Shown here: in pieces, positions 1 to 12,431 of the stretch
How positions within the stretch are numbered: position 1 is the stretch's first letter
Layout of the letters: every line of letters begins with the position of its first letter
Assembly (NCBI GenBank): GCA_021234155.1
Contig: JAJEKV010000013.1
Span: 1,881,565 to 1,945,564 of the forward strand
Source: Isoetes taiwanensis
Taxonomy: Eukaryota; Streptophyta; Lycopodiopsida; Isoetales; Isoetaceae
Direction: 5' to 3'
Length of the DNA stretch: 64,000 nt
Program-made: the position numbers and the translations under genes
Notes under the pieces: generated by a model
What the model saw: only the letters and a program-made list of their open reading frames with translations
What the model was told of the DNA's origin: nothing
Databases searched by the model: none

Positions 1-3000
1 TTGCGGTACTTCGTTCAGTTTTATTATTGCTTTACACCTTAGTTTGATCAATTCCGAATTCGCCAGGTATGTTGGTGGCATTTCTAATGCCTAGAATTCC
101 AGGCGCTTTGTTGGATTGCAACATCAAGCGACGCCAGGTTACAGAGAATTATCATTTAAGGTTTGGATTCACACTGGATTTCTCACAATTAAAATCTCTG
201 CCAGCGTTTGAAGACCTTTGCAAAATACCGCTGCTCCGCGGAAGACGCTCGCGTGACTTTGATGTGAGGGGTTTCTCCATTTTCGGTAAAGATCTTCATT
301 TTGGATGCAACCGGAAGAACCTTTGCGGCAGGGGCGGACGCGGCGGCTTCAATGGCTTATGTTTTGCAGCTGGTATTCTTTGGGTTGGAAAAAAAGAAAA
401 AGGGCAAAATAATGGTTCACTTCATTGTAGCCTTTAGCGACACGAGTCGAAATTGTGCTTTATCACTCCCTGGCAATACCTTGGTGGCATGAAGTGGGGA
501 GCTTCTCATATAAGGTGTCAATAATTTTGACTATATAACATAGCTGCGAACCATTCGATCCCAACACTTAAAATTAAATTCCCCACCCACTCCCCTTTGG
601 TTTTGGTGCATATTCACGGGGTTCTCAGAGGGCAGAAACTGTGGATACCGGCATATTGCCCTTTATTCCTTGATCTGAACCGTTCTCTGTAATCCCTGGG
701 TTTGTGGGGTATGCACAATACAACGATTTTGTGCTTTATATATTGAGGTTGAAAAGCTCTTACTGAAAGGTTTGGGGAATCGCCTTATGGTATTATTAAT
801 TTTATGCACGTGTATTGCGAAGTTTTGAGGCCTCTGACTTCCCCATAACCCAGATGTGAAGATATGCACCCGAATCAAGGGGTTTGAAGAGATTTATTTT
901 AAGTGTTGGACGTAATGGTTCCAATGTTATGTATTGTTATATGGTTTGTGTTATAGGCAAAAAATTAGGGCTTCGAGGGGCGGATTGTAGTAAAACAATG
1001 ATAATTAACACATGTTGAATGATAATTGGATGGAAGTGTTGGGAATTGTGATTCCATTAGAAGACCATTTGAAATAAAGTAACAACCATGACTGATCTGT
1101 AGAGAATGGAAATATATTCCTAAAATCCTCTAAACTAGAATGCTGAAGATACATTTAAACATGTGGCATGGGATTCATTCATATATCTTTGAAATCATTG
1201 CAGCCATATCGCACCAACATATGTACTTTGCAATAGGAAATATCATGTGAATTGATATTTAGCTTGTGAGAAAGATACTCGATTAGCAGAGTTCTATATT
1301 TGAAATCAAACAACTTTATTAACAAGAGCAAAGGCAAAATTCCACTTATTTGGGCTCAAAAGCTTTGTATGCAAGAGGTTGGGACAATAAAATTGGACGA
1401 TATATACAAGCATTAATGTTAATGTTTTCAGCTTTTCCTTATTAAGATGCACCCGTCGCTCCTTTCGGTTAAAGCGTTCATCTTTGCAGGCGACTACCCA
1501 AAGTGAACATAAAATGCTCATGCTAGCATTTTTACTCTTTGAATTAAAATATATTATGCGCTATTTACCCTATAAGCGGAATCGAGCACACAATCCGTAA
1601 GTGCATCACGATAACGCTTTGAGTATTTGTTGGCCCAACTTTGGAACAGCAATGCAAAATTTCCAATACCCTATTTGCACAATCTGAGGAAAATATGTAA
1701 GATCTAGCTAATGGTTTTGAAATATCGCCGACAACGCGCCATTTACCAAAACACCGCAACCACTGATCAACATATCACATCACCTTAATCCTAGATGGTG
1801 CATGAAGATAGATAGATGCGTCAGATAGTGGTTTCGTCGCGCCACTTCAAACCGTGGACGTATTTTTGCCACCGGCCTGCTTGATTGGGTCACCAACCAC
1901 TGCCAATGCGACCATTTGGGATTTGACTGCAGGTGATCGATTCTGACGCGAAATTACCTCATACATAAATAATAATGGAGAATTCTAATCCATATTCACT
2001 TACTTGGCGTTTTTTATGAAAGCGCGGCAATCTATTCTCATGCCGCGTGAAGGGGTGATCCTTCCTCTTAAGCGTTCCGCGCTTCGCGGTAAAAGCAAAC
2101 TATGCTCTCCATATCCATTGCTTGCCATAGTCCCTTTCACCTCGCAAACTTTTGTAAACCCTAGTGACCTTTTTTTGATAAAGAGGCTTTCAAATATGAT
2201 CCCTAACAATAGAAGAGGCGCGAATTTGCCAGTCTTGATAGATGGAGGTAAGGAGGATAAAGAAAAATTTTCAAGCGCATGCAGAAACGGGCGCTCTAGA
2301 TGCTTCCGGTGGTACCTCGCCATAAACCCTGGCTCCCACCAAATCATAGGAAAATGCGAGAAAGTATAAAATTAAAAAACCACCGTTATAATGCTAGATA
2401 TTCAACAGCAGGGTTTTGAATGCTATTCATTGAAGCATATGTGCCGAAATAAAAATTCTCAAAGTCCTCGACTCTCTCGAGCACGCATGCCTTTTACCTT
2501 TGATCGACATGCTCCGGGGTTTGTATTATTGGCTGCATGGGCATTCAATGTTACTATCGACATATCTAGAAGCGATTGAGCTCCTTGTTCCACTCATGGT
2601 ACCATAAAAAATTTTAGAAATCCATCACCTCATCAAAAAAGTCTGTAATATCGTTGAAACGGAATAGCGATGATAATATTAGGTAGTGGTCGTTCAAAAC
2701 AAAGTTATTAAATGTACCAACTAAAGGGAGAAAATCACCCGACAGTAGAATTCGAGCATGGGAAAAACCCGGCCAATCTAGCCTGGAGACAAAATTCACA
2801 GCTTCGGGTTCAACATCTGCTAAGAATCAATGCCCTACGGCATGATCAACCCATACAAAGTCTAGGCATGCGGGCCAGGACGGCTCTGCGCGTGGTATCT
2901 TTAGTGGATCATGTAATTTTAAATACAAATTGCAATGTCAAGAGACTATGTTGCAAAACTTTTGTTTAAAACAAAAGACTTTGAAGCGAAGTATCTTCAA

Positions 3001-6000
3001 GCATGTATATGCCATGAACGCTGGCTTGGTATCTTATAGTGAGAGCATCCACGTTCGACGAAATTTCGATAATGCCATTTAAAGCCATTGTCAATCGCGG
3101 CACCACCAGAGTAAAACCCGACCATTGGGTTGTAACTGATCGCGCGGAGTTAGCCATGCCGATCTTGGGATCCTATATGACTAATCTATCATATTTCTAA
3201 TAAATTGCCCGCCATTTCAATATTGCAATGCTATTTGAACTAAGCCGCGACAAATGTTTGCATCTAGTCGTGGTTATCACGCGCGCACCGCCCGGTCTGG
3301 GCAATTTATGTCACCTTCACGTACACTACTCCATGCGATATGCATTCCAGGGTCACCAAGCGGGGATGTATGTTTAATATTTGCGTATGACGCGAATCAT
3401 TCATTTTTGCTTACTATAACTTAACCTGATATCACCGGGATATGTTTCCCATCATTTTAAATAGTATGATCATTCTATTTTTTATTTTACATTACTCATA
3501 TAGAGCGGTGTTTTATCGCCGCATTGCAGCAAAGAGACGTCGCATTGTCGGTATAGGTCGCCACAGTTCGGCCAACCTGTATCAAACCAACAGCTTTTTG
3601 TCTGAGTCTAGAATTATGATCCTAACCGAGTTGGATCTGAAAGGCAATTCATTCAGGAGCATTTTGTGCGGAAAATATCACCACCATGAGTAAAAAGCCA
3701 TGCATCGACCAAAGTACCACCTATCTTAGTACGCCATCCTAAAGGCCTCAATAAGTGGGCCGTAATCATAATAATTTAAACAAACAAAAAAAATCATAGT
3801 CATATATCACGTTAACACGACATGGAGATCTTCTGGGATATAAACCAGCGAACTGATTGTAGGCATGGCCAGCATGATTTCATCACCCGGTATTTTGTGG
3901 GAATCCCTCGATAATTCATATTTTATACACTACCGGTAAACACCAACAACAAAGAACGACAAAGGGAAGGAGAGTAATTAAGTACCACCGCAGCAAACCA
4001 TCAAAACATTAGCGAGGAAGCAAGTAATGATTAAGACCAAAGGTGCGGTGCTCTCGGTTATGGCTACCCCATCAGCCGCTGCCGAAGTCATTAGTCTTAA
4101 GCTTAAATAGAGGAAAAGTATAAACATGATGGGATTTAACAATTTGAGAACATAATACTAATATCTAGTTTGAAAAGCATATCGAACCGTATGGGAGCTT
4201 TTTGCGGAATCATACTTCGAGGAACGCCGTCCGCAGCGGGGAGACTTGTGATTTCCCAAAGTCACTGATACGGCGTAAACATGCCTAAAATCAACACCGT
4301 AATAATATGAAAGTTACCGTTCATTGTCTTGATGCGATGCGGTCATGTTATCTTGTGTGCAGGAGCGAGATAATGTTGTACTAAGCTTCAAACCATGTTG
4401 GGATCTTCATTACATGCATGTTTATCCCCGAGGTTTTCTTTACTCATACTTTCAACCGGCTTCGTTCTTTCAGCGTTTTTGTCGCAGTCCGGTTCATTAG
4501 CTCGGGATACCTCTTCCAGCGTGATATCTAGGCTTTCCTTACCATGGTTCCTCCTCAATGGGTGAAATATATCAAAGAAGTTCCTGAAGCCATGGGGGTC
4601 GATTTTGAATCCAAATTTGTATACTACTATCGGGATATACGAAATCAAAGAGTCTGGGTGGGAGATGAATGTATGTTTACCAACCACGTGGTCTCGACTT
4701 TCTTACAAAATCGTCCGGCAGCAGATAAAGTGATATTCGCGATACCAGGCAAAATCCATTACCCTGATTCCTTGGAAATCAGGAAGGGCGGATTTAGGTC
4801 GTCGGTCATCCACCATCCCGGTTAGATGCCTAACGTAATAAAACCCTAGTATATGCTATATAGGGGTTAAAAAAAAAAACAAAATAATACAGGTAACATA
4901 GTCATTCATAGAATAGAATAAATACAATTGTGCAATATTGAAATCGAAACACCCTCCATATTGTGAAAGTTATGTCCCAAACTTGTGATCTATGATCTTC
5001 ACGATTGGAAAATATCAACATTTGCATGTGATAAGCTGTCGTGAAATAAGTATTTAAGTACTATTAGGGTGTAATAGATTGACATCCTATAGAAATACAA
5101 AAAACCCTTTTAGGTCTATGGTCTTGATAGCGTTGAGCAAACAATTTGTTCTAACAAATCCAGTAGCCATATACTATATTGGGTTCAGTTTAAATTAGGG
5201 TTTGATCATTTCTAGTCTAAAGACCAACTAGCATTGTAGAGAATAGAATAGAATAGAATAGTATGAGGAAGATATAATCTGGACCACAAAGGTAACTTAT
5301 AATGTATTATTAGAATAAAAGGATATATAAAAGCTGAGAGAAATTATAGTCCACTAATGGACATATGAATTTCAAAAAACCTGACTTGAACTAGTCTAAA
5401 CTAAGCGCAAACATCGATAGTCAATCCCTTTCTTTGCTTGTCTTATCGGCCATCACGAGAGCGATTCGTCCAAGATGGTGCCAATCTCTCGATGTCACAG
5501 TTTAATTATTCAATAACTTGTTATTCAAACCCATAAACTTAAAACACGGGTACATTAATCATGGGATTATGGCCAATGTCATTTTATGTAAGCTAATTTT
5601 CATATCCTTGGCAGGAATTACTAGAAGTCTACTCAAACCATAAACTATAATGTCTATAATTTCTAGGGTCCTAAATACCATAAATTGCGGTAATCCTTTG
5701 TTATATCTTTTCAATATAAACATCCAAAGCAGTGGCATCTGAATATACCCTTACAACTCTGCCAAATATGATAAATACGCGGTTATGCTACTGTTTGTCT
5801 GAGAAGGCAAATAGCTAGGAAACTTAAGCAACTTCTGAGATGATTCTTCTGGGTTTATTTTCATCATAACAAGGCCATTTATAGCCTTAGTTAAGCATTT
5901 AGGACTTAAAAGTATAAAGAAAATAGAACCATTTTTTTCGACATAACTTGAATCTGTTATCCTATCTGATGAATGTGGGCTGACAAACAAGTAGGAAAGC

Positions 6001-7075
6001 TTAGCGTTATAGGCTTGCCAAAATCATCTTAATGTATATCCTATTTTAATTCTTGCAATGCAAAGTTTAGGAACCAACCAAATTTGACTTCTTGATATCT
6101 ACGAATGAGTGGATTACAAAAAGAGCTTTAAAAAATCATAACAATTTAACTATAAGCGGTATACATCGTTTTTGGCCATAATGCTTTCAACATAGACTTT
6201 CAAGATAACTTGTTTTCCTTTCAGATTTAGAGTCATATTTCAATAATTTAGTAGAAAATATATGGGCCGACAAATGGATAGTAGCCTCATGTCTTAAATG
6301 AAGACTAAGAGATATATTACCTTATGCAGTAATCAAAATTATAAATCACCGGGCGTGAAACATAGATCTAGTTCAGAATATTTGAGCAACCATTTGTAGT
6401 AGCATACTCAACATTGACAACATTATCTTCAAGTTTTCTTCAAATCCCCATTTTCCAAGCTAATTCATAACCTCTTTGACAAAGGGAAACATTAGGAAGA
6501 GAGTCATTACTGCTGACCAACAATTATTAGCCATGGTGGTAAAATGCAAGGCCAAAAGGTACCTGAGCTACTCGGTTGTCGGCAAGTTTGCCCACAATGT
6601 AAACCTTTTGTCCCAAATAGAAAAGAGCTTTATGCACAAAACTAATCTAGCTTAAATAGAATCCATCATAGACATTCAATCCATCGGTGTTGCAAAAGCA
6701 GTTGAATAGTTTTCTTGCAAACCCTTTTAATGAGATGATGGTCTTGGTCCCATAAAGAAATACTACCTCTGTTTTCAGCGTCTGGTCTGATAATCTAAGT
6801 CAAGCCAAATGAAATAGATAGGCTGGAAATGTATAAAGAAACAAGCGAAGCTTCCATAAATTTATAATGTTTGTATATGCATGCTTTTCATTTGATGAGT
6901 AGTATAATTTCAAAGCTAACATGTTCAAGCTTGTTTAGAACCTTTTGTTAAAATCTACATGCTATCTAATTGTTAAAAATACTCTGCTTGTTGTAGCGGC
7001 GGCGGTTTCATAGCATGTACATATATAGGCTGTTCGAGGCCATCTGTTGTAGCATCGGAGAATCCTTAACAAGGT
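1..7075. other. Non-coding stretch, no gene recognised
   Basis: I see no recognisable protein, RNA gene or complete mobile element here. The open frames are short and often lie on both strands at once (for example 2000-2369 and 4388-4825), which is typical of chance frames. Small features are a run of 11 A near 4869 and a short AATAG tandem at about 5242-5262, the same pentamer that ends LINE copies elsewhere in the window. No LINE 3' sequence is attached to it here, so I cannot assign it. Base composition is AT-rich in the right half. Confidence 0.5.
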
Positions 7076-7460
7076 TCTATAATTCATGAGTTACAACAAG
7101 GAGGCTTGAGAGGGAGACCTTGTTGTAACAAACCCTCCCCATGCTGACTTTATTCTACTCCCACATATTCAAAATGGAGTGCTACTGACATTTCTTTGAG
7201 TGCTTTGCTTGTATAAGCCTCATTGCATAGAAATCGAGGAAATTGTTTGATGCTCAATATACTTGCATCACTAGTTTAGTGATGTTTTCCTTTGTAAATC
7301 ATTTTTTTAGCAAATGCAAGTAAGATGTAGCCATATGGCCAAATTGTCCTCCTGTTACTTGTGACTTTTTTGTTTCTCAAGCTACAAATGTCAAACGGCA
7401 TTTTTCTTTTCTGTTTCAATGAAAGAAGACTCCCTTTTCTGTATCATATGAGAAAAGTAG
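7076..7460. repeat. Left part of duplicated segment, interrupted copy
   Basis: This stretch matches 17329-17715 in the same orientation, starting at TCTATAATTCATGAG in both. It is the left half of a ~1.1 kb duplicated segment that continues after the LTR retrotransposon at 14870. It ends with AGTAG (7456-7460), the left target-site duplication of that element. Compared by eye with the intact copy it carries many small indels and substitutions, clearly more than the right half does. Confidence 0.85.
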
Positions 7461-8627
7461 TGTCGTCACACACGCCAAATCGGCGAAAATCTGCAAATAG
7501 CATATCAATAAGAATATGGCTTCGAGGGAATTATGCTGAAAGCTTGGCGAAGAAAGCTAAGCAAATATGAAATAGAGCAAAAGAAATAGTGCAAGGGATG
7601 TACTAAGTGAAAGATTACCCATGAGAAACATGGAGATGAATGATATGGCAACCCGGGGTTGTCATGAAACCCCATAGGCGAAAAAGACCTATGGAACTAA
7701 GATGGAGATGAAAGGATAAAAGGCGGAATAGAGGGTCAAGTCGAGAGAGAGAAAAGAACCATGGGAAAAACATAAGAGCGAGGGAGCCTATGAGAGAAGA
7801 TGGACGTGGCCGAAACAAACCAGGCAAGAAGGAAGAAAAAATACAAAAGAAATAATGAAGTCAGGGAACCATGAAATTGGACCCTGGAAATATTGACAAA
7901 CAAGAGCAGCGGATTATGTAAAACCATGCATATTGACAAAATTGTGACAAGGAAAAAGAATACTTAGACGGGTATTTGCAGTATAGATGGGCCGGGCCGG
8001 AAAAGATCAACCATGGACAAAGACATCGGTTTCTCGGGAAAGTAACCTGAACTCCTTAAAATTAAAGATAGACGACCAAAATTTTCTTGGGCGGAGTTCT
8101 TGGCAAAAGGAAATAGAATAACCTATCTGAGCCGATTGAAGTGAAACTATAGAAAGGGATCTTGGATTGGGAAATAACGCTGAAATGAAAAGATATGAGG
8201 AAAGGTCGGTCTGAAAATCCACGACATCGACAAAACCGCAATTTCTAGAAGAATCGGTTGAAATCACTTGAGACCGACCATGGCGAGTTAGAAGGATAAA
8301 TGCGGTGGGATGCGAAGAAAGCGGTCACGAAGACTTCGGCCTCGAAGCGAAAGTGGCGGTTGGTTAAATCAATGGAGAAATACATTTCGGAAGGTGATCT
8401 TGAGAGAAAGTGGACGCTGTGTCGGGCGATTAAAATGTCGAAAGGCATCAAAGGTGAATCCGGCAATGACTCGGTCCTTGGTGCAAAAGGATTTAGGCGG
8501 TAGGAGCTGGAGCATCCAGCCATCTGGCAAAGATTTGATTCTTAGCAAAACCGAGCATCTCATTGCGTAGGTGAAAACGAGAGAAAGGAGAGGAAACAAA
8601 AATAATGAAAGGAAAACATTGATAACA

Positions 8628-9926
8628 AAAGCAAAGTCTAATTCTTATAAAATATCATGGGTGGCCGAGGTTAGCCCAGGAACCTATGCCTCCCAAATAT
8701 TTAGGGTGAGCCACATTTCTTGTTATTATCATCATTTTACATCCTATAATTTTCTACGAGTTTCTTGTGACCTGGCGGGGGTGCTAGTGCAATTTGTCTA
8801 GCTAGTGCCATCGGCTCAAAAATTTCTTCTAATGCAAACCGGCGAAAAGGCAAAGCAGCGGCCCCAAAATATGAAGCTTTGTGCAAATATAAAATGCAAA
8901 TAAGCCATAAAGAGTATGGAGCTACGTGCAAGGAAAATGCCCAACAGACTCAGCGGTTGGTCGAACTCAAACTGGGGCACAAACAATTGGTACGCGGGGA
9001 GAAACTGGCCATGCCAAAGAAAATCTGGCGCAATGCAATCGAAACCAAATAAGCCAAGAAAATCGAGCGGTGCAATCGATAAACTAAACTTCCGGGCCGA
9101 TAGGTGACTAAAGAACCTAAAACACTAATGCTTGCATGTTACTCAATAAACCAGGCGTAAAAACCTACGGATCGATAATATTCTCGTAGAAACATGGAAA
9201 ACTAACAAAAGAAGTCGTGATTTTACGGAAGGTTTAGCCAAAATATCAAGATCTTTAAGCAAAGAAATGATCTTTGCAACTTGTTGCATATTACCTCGTG
9301 AAATGAGAAATACATAAAGAAAAAACATGTTAGGACGCATGCATTCCACAAAAATCATGCAAAATCGAAAGATAATCATCAAAATCGAAAGATAATAATC
9401 ATGCACTAGACCTCTGAAAATCTTGTCTCGAAAATGCTTGGCGAGATAAACACAAAAGATCGGCATGTGCCCGAAAATGCTCCAAAATCGAGCGCTTCTG
9501 TAAAAAATCAACACCAGACCAGGCCAGATCCATAACCTGCGAAAAGGCGATCGTGACAAAAAAGTGGACAAAGGAAGCTAGCGACAGCGGACGCCATAAG
9601 CCCGACCTTACCCGCGGCAAAAATGGCTGTCCAAAATCTCCCAAATTCCGACACCGCGTCGCGAAATGTGGCCTACCTAACTTTATTCGTGGGGAATGTT
9701 TGAGCCATAAACCGTATTCGCAGGGAGTAAAGGCCACACGAGAAACTTGGGAGAACGAAACTATTTACCCAAAATTACGATAACATTTGCTTTGATCCCT
9801 TTGATTTGGTAGAAATCATATCAAATCAAGAAGTCTTATGTTAGTATTGCTGTGTCTAAAAGCAAAGAAGTCTAATTACTATAAAATATCATGGGTAGGC
9901 GAGTTGGCAAGACCTATGCCTCCTAA
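8628..9926. mobile_element. Insertion in 5' LTR flanked by ~65-bp direct repeats
   Basis: The 3' LTR runs straight through the sequence that here appears twice, at about 8628-8692 and 9856-9926 (AAAGCAAAG..TCTAATT..TATAAAATATCATGGG..CCTATGCCTCC). Between the copies lies ~1.17 kb absent from the 3' LTR. It holds no recognisable protein. The flanking duplication is too long for a normal target-site duplication, so the arrangement may reflect unequal recombination or duplication rather than clean transposition. Confidence 0.5.
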
Positions 9927-9952
9927 TGGATAGATGTAGGGTTCAATTCCTT
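9893..9952 (+). promoter_or_regulatory. tRNA-like Pol III A/B box pair in the LTR
   Basis: TAGGCGAGTTGG resembles a tRNA A box, and GGGTTCAATTCC about 35 bases downstream resembles a B box. The same pair recurs in the 3' LTR at about 14432-14486. The spacing is right for a tRNA-derived promoter, but no complete tRNA cloverleaf can be folded because the T stem is mispaired. This may be an old tRNA-derived SINE that became part of the LTR. Confidence 0.35.
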
Positions 9953-10197
9953 TCCAAAACCTTTTGCCAAACGGTGAAGAACCACAAAATCGCATCTCTT
10001 TCCCTGGCATTGGCACAAGGAATGGCGATGGAGTGACGATGCTTAAGGGTATTGGCGTGGCGGGGTGAATGATCACATTAGTGATCACGTGCAGAAGCGC
10101 CATGTTGGCGATCATGTAGTGGCATCTGAGAAATCAAAGGGGTCGCGATGGCGATGGCGATAGCGTGTATTTGATATGGCGAAGGGGTAGTTTGGAC

Positions 10198-10250
10198 TAT
10201 AAATATGTGAGTACGGTTGGGGTTTTCCAACCAAAGCAAAGTGCAATAAA
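10198..10250 (+). promoter_or_regulatory. LTR TATA box and poly(A) signal, 5' LTR
   Basis: TATAAATA at 10198-10205 is followed at 10245-10250 by AATAAA, 82 bases before the LTR end. Both are conserved in the 3' LTR (14729-14736 and 14777-14782). This U3-R-U5 order fixes the transcription direction as +. Confidence 0.6.
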
Positions 10251-10332
10251 GTTTGATTTTCCGTTCTAGTTCTCTTGGTGTCTCTTTCCGCAGCGCTACC
10301 TTTCCACCGAGGTTGCCGGCGGGGCTGAAACA

Positions 10333-11892
10333 TAAAAGTGGTGCTTGGCCCAGGAAATCAATGGTGGTCTTCGATGAAAAGGAGATTTGTCAAGAAAGCC
10401 GGCAACATTAAATAAAGAAGAGGAGCCAAACCACGGTTAGAGAAAAGCGAGACCAACTCCCTCGAATCAATGTATATACCAAGTCTGCGAGCGAAATCAA
10501 AGGAACACGAAAAAGAAAAGAATTACCGAGCTGACACCGACAAGGAAAAGAGGATAAATTAAATTTAATTGCACCATGAACAAAGTGCAAAAGAAGACGA
10601 TGGGAAACCATTGACAAGTTTGAGAGAAGAGAGGTATGAGAGGACAAATTAATTACTTTGCTCTTATGCAGCGAGCTTGATTGTGGATCAAGTCCATCTT
10701 CATCAAGAGTCGCGGCGGCATTAGCAACCCATGGAATTGCAGCATGAGTGCATTGTCCTCGAGGAGATCGACAATATCCATGGAAGTTCAATACGAAGTG
10801 GTCATAAAGAAGTTCAAAGAAAGGCGTGCTTAGAAAGTTGTGCGGGAAAGTGCTCGAGATGTAGACGATGTCTATTATCGCGACAAAATTTCGTACAATG
10901 TTGGAGATGTCGCAGTCACGGCCATGTGCAAATATTGTCCGGTAGAGTCGTGTACCAATCACATTGTGGGACCTACAATACGAAGAAGATGAGATCATTC
11001 AAAGGAGTTATTCACAAATGAGGACAATGAGGGATCATGCGGATGGAGTGCCAACAACTTATCTTTCTTACAAGACAAGCGAAGGTGGATGAAGTTGATG
11101 ATTTATTAATGTGTCATTACCATAAATCTACACATGCATCCTCAGTGCCGAGAAAGTTCTATTCGAGACTTGGGGCACGAGATTGTGAAGAAAGAAAAGA
11201 CAATAGACTTTTCAACATTTGGCGCCATTCAACGTAATGCTTGATCTGGCATTAATGGAGAACAACAATTGACCAGAAGCTAGTTGAAATATCAAGCTAA
11301 TGCGAGCAATAAAGTGGAAATAAACATATAAGGAGATTACAAGAAAGAGGAGGACATCACAATAGCGCATGGTGCAATACAAAGGAACAATTTGAAAAAA
11401 GGAAAAGAAGCGACGAAGACTATTATCTGAAAATGATACACAAAAATATGGAAAACCAAGAGAAAGAATGGTTAGACATGCAAAGGGAGAAAGTGAAAGA
11501 GGATTTAGCACTCTACCAGATGGAAAAAACTGCAAGTATTGTGTGCAACAAATTAAAAGAGACGGAAGGTCAAGATGGGAACACCAGTCAAATAGAAGAT
11601 GGAAAGCAAAGCAAGAAGGAAGTTTTGCAAAGAAGGATTATGGAAGTGCTGGAGAATATCAAGGAGCAAGAAGGCGCATTTAGAGCCAACATTGATCTGT
11701 CCATGGAAGGCAAGTTAGAAAACATATTGAATGCAATAAAAGGTGACTCAGAGGCTCAAGGGGATGCGTGCCCAAAAGTGAAAATGAGGAATTTAGAAAC
11801 AAGGCCACCATTATGCTCGAAGATATGGGATCCCGGGTAAGTTTCAAAAACCTTGAGTTCCTCGGGACGAGGAACATTTTCCTCCCCAATAA
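10333..11892 (+). other. Internal region of the LTR element, no pol genes
   Basis: The region is about 1.56 kb long. Just inside the 5' LTR, TGGTGCTTGGCCCAGG (from 10339) starts with TGG as tRNA-primer binding sites do, but I could not match it to a particular tRNA. No RT, RNase H, integrase or protease motif was found. A + frame at 11433-11840 codes for about 135 residues of charged, helix-prone, possibly coiled-coil sequence. Near 10920-10960 another frame reads CKYCPVESC, a cysteine cluster. Both could be remnants of gag, but neither is recognised. Confidence 0.5.
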
Positions 11893-12431
11893 TGTCGTCT
11901 GCCAAATCGAGGCGAAAATCTGCAAATAGCATATCAATAAGAATATAGCTCGGGGAATTATGCTAGCTTAGCGAAGAAAGCTAAGCAAATATGGAAATAG
12001 AGCAAAAGTAGTGCAAGGGATGTACTACGTGAAAGATTACCCATGAGAAACATGGGAGATGAATGATATGGCAACCGGGTTGTCATGAAACCCCATAGAC
12101 GAAAAAGACCTATGGAGGTAAGATGGAAGTGACGAGGATAAAGGCCTTGGAATAGAGGTCAAGTCACGAGAGAGAAAAGGGAAAAACCCTTGGGAAAAAA
12201 CCATAGAGCCAGGGAGCCTATGAGAGAAGAGAAGATGGACGTGGCCAAAACGAGCCAGGCAAGAAGGAAGAAAAAAGAAATACAAAAGAAAGAAATAATG
12301 AAGTCGGGAACCATGGGGAATTTGGACCCTGGAAATATTATTGCCAAGCAAGAACGCGGATTATATGGAAAAACCATGCACAATTGACAAAGAGAATTGT
12401 GACAAGGGAAAAAGTACTTGGACGAATTTAT

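Larger units (their letters stand above)
7461..10332 (+). repeat. 5' LTR
   Basis: This LTR aligns by eye with 11893-14864. It shares the start TGTCGTC, the block around AAATCTGCAAATAGC, the TATA region and the end GCGGGGCT..ACA. It has many small indels relative to the 3' LTR, so the two are clearly diverged. It carries an extra ~1.2 kb at about 8693-9857 that the 3' LTR lacks. The TATA-like box is at 10198-10205 and a poly(A) signal at 10245-10250. Confidence 0.8.

Noticed and set aside
2000-2369. Overlapping 115-121 codon frames on opposite strands
   Set aside because: Neither resembles a known protein. Mirror-image open frames usually reflect stop-poor composition.
4388-4825. 93-99 codon frames on both strands
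   Set aside because: No family recognised, the frames overlap on opposite strands, and there is no splice or promoter context.
5242-5262. LINE insertion marked by an AATAG tandem
   Set aside because: The pentamer is present but no LINE 3' sequence is next to it, so it is only a microsatellite.
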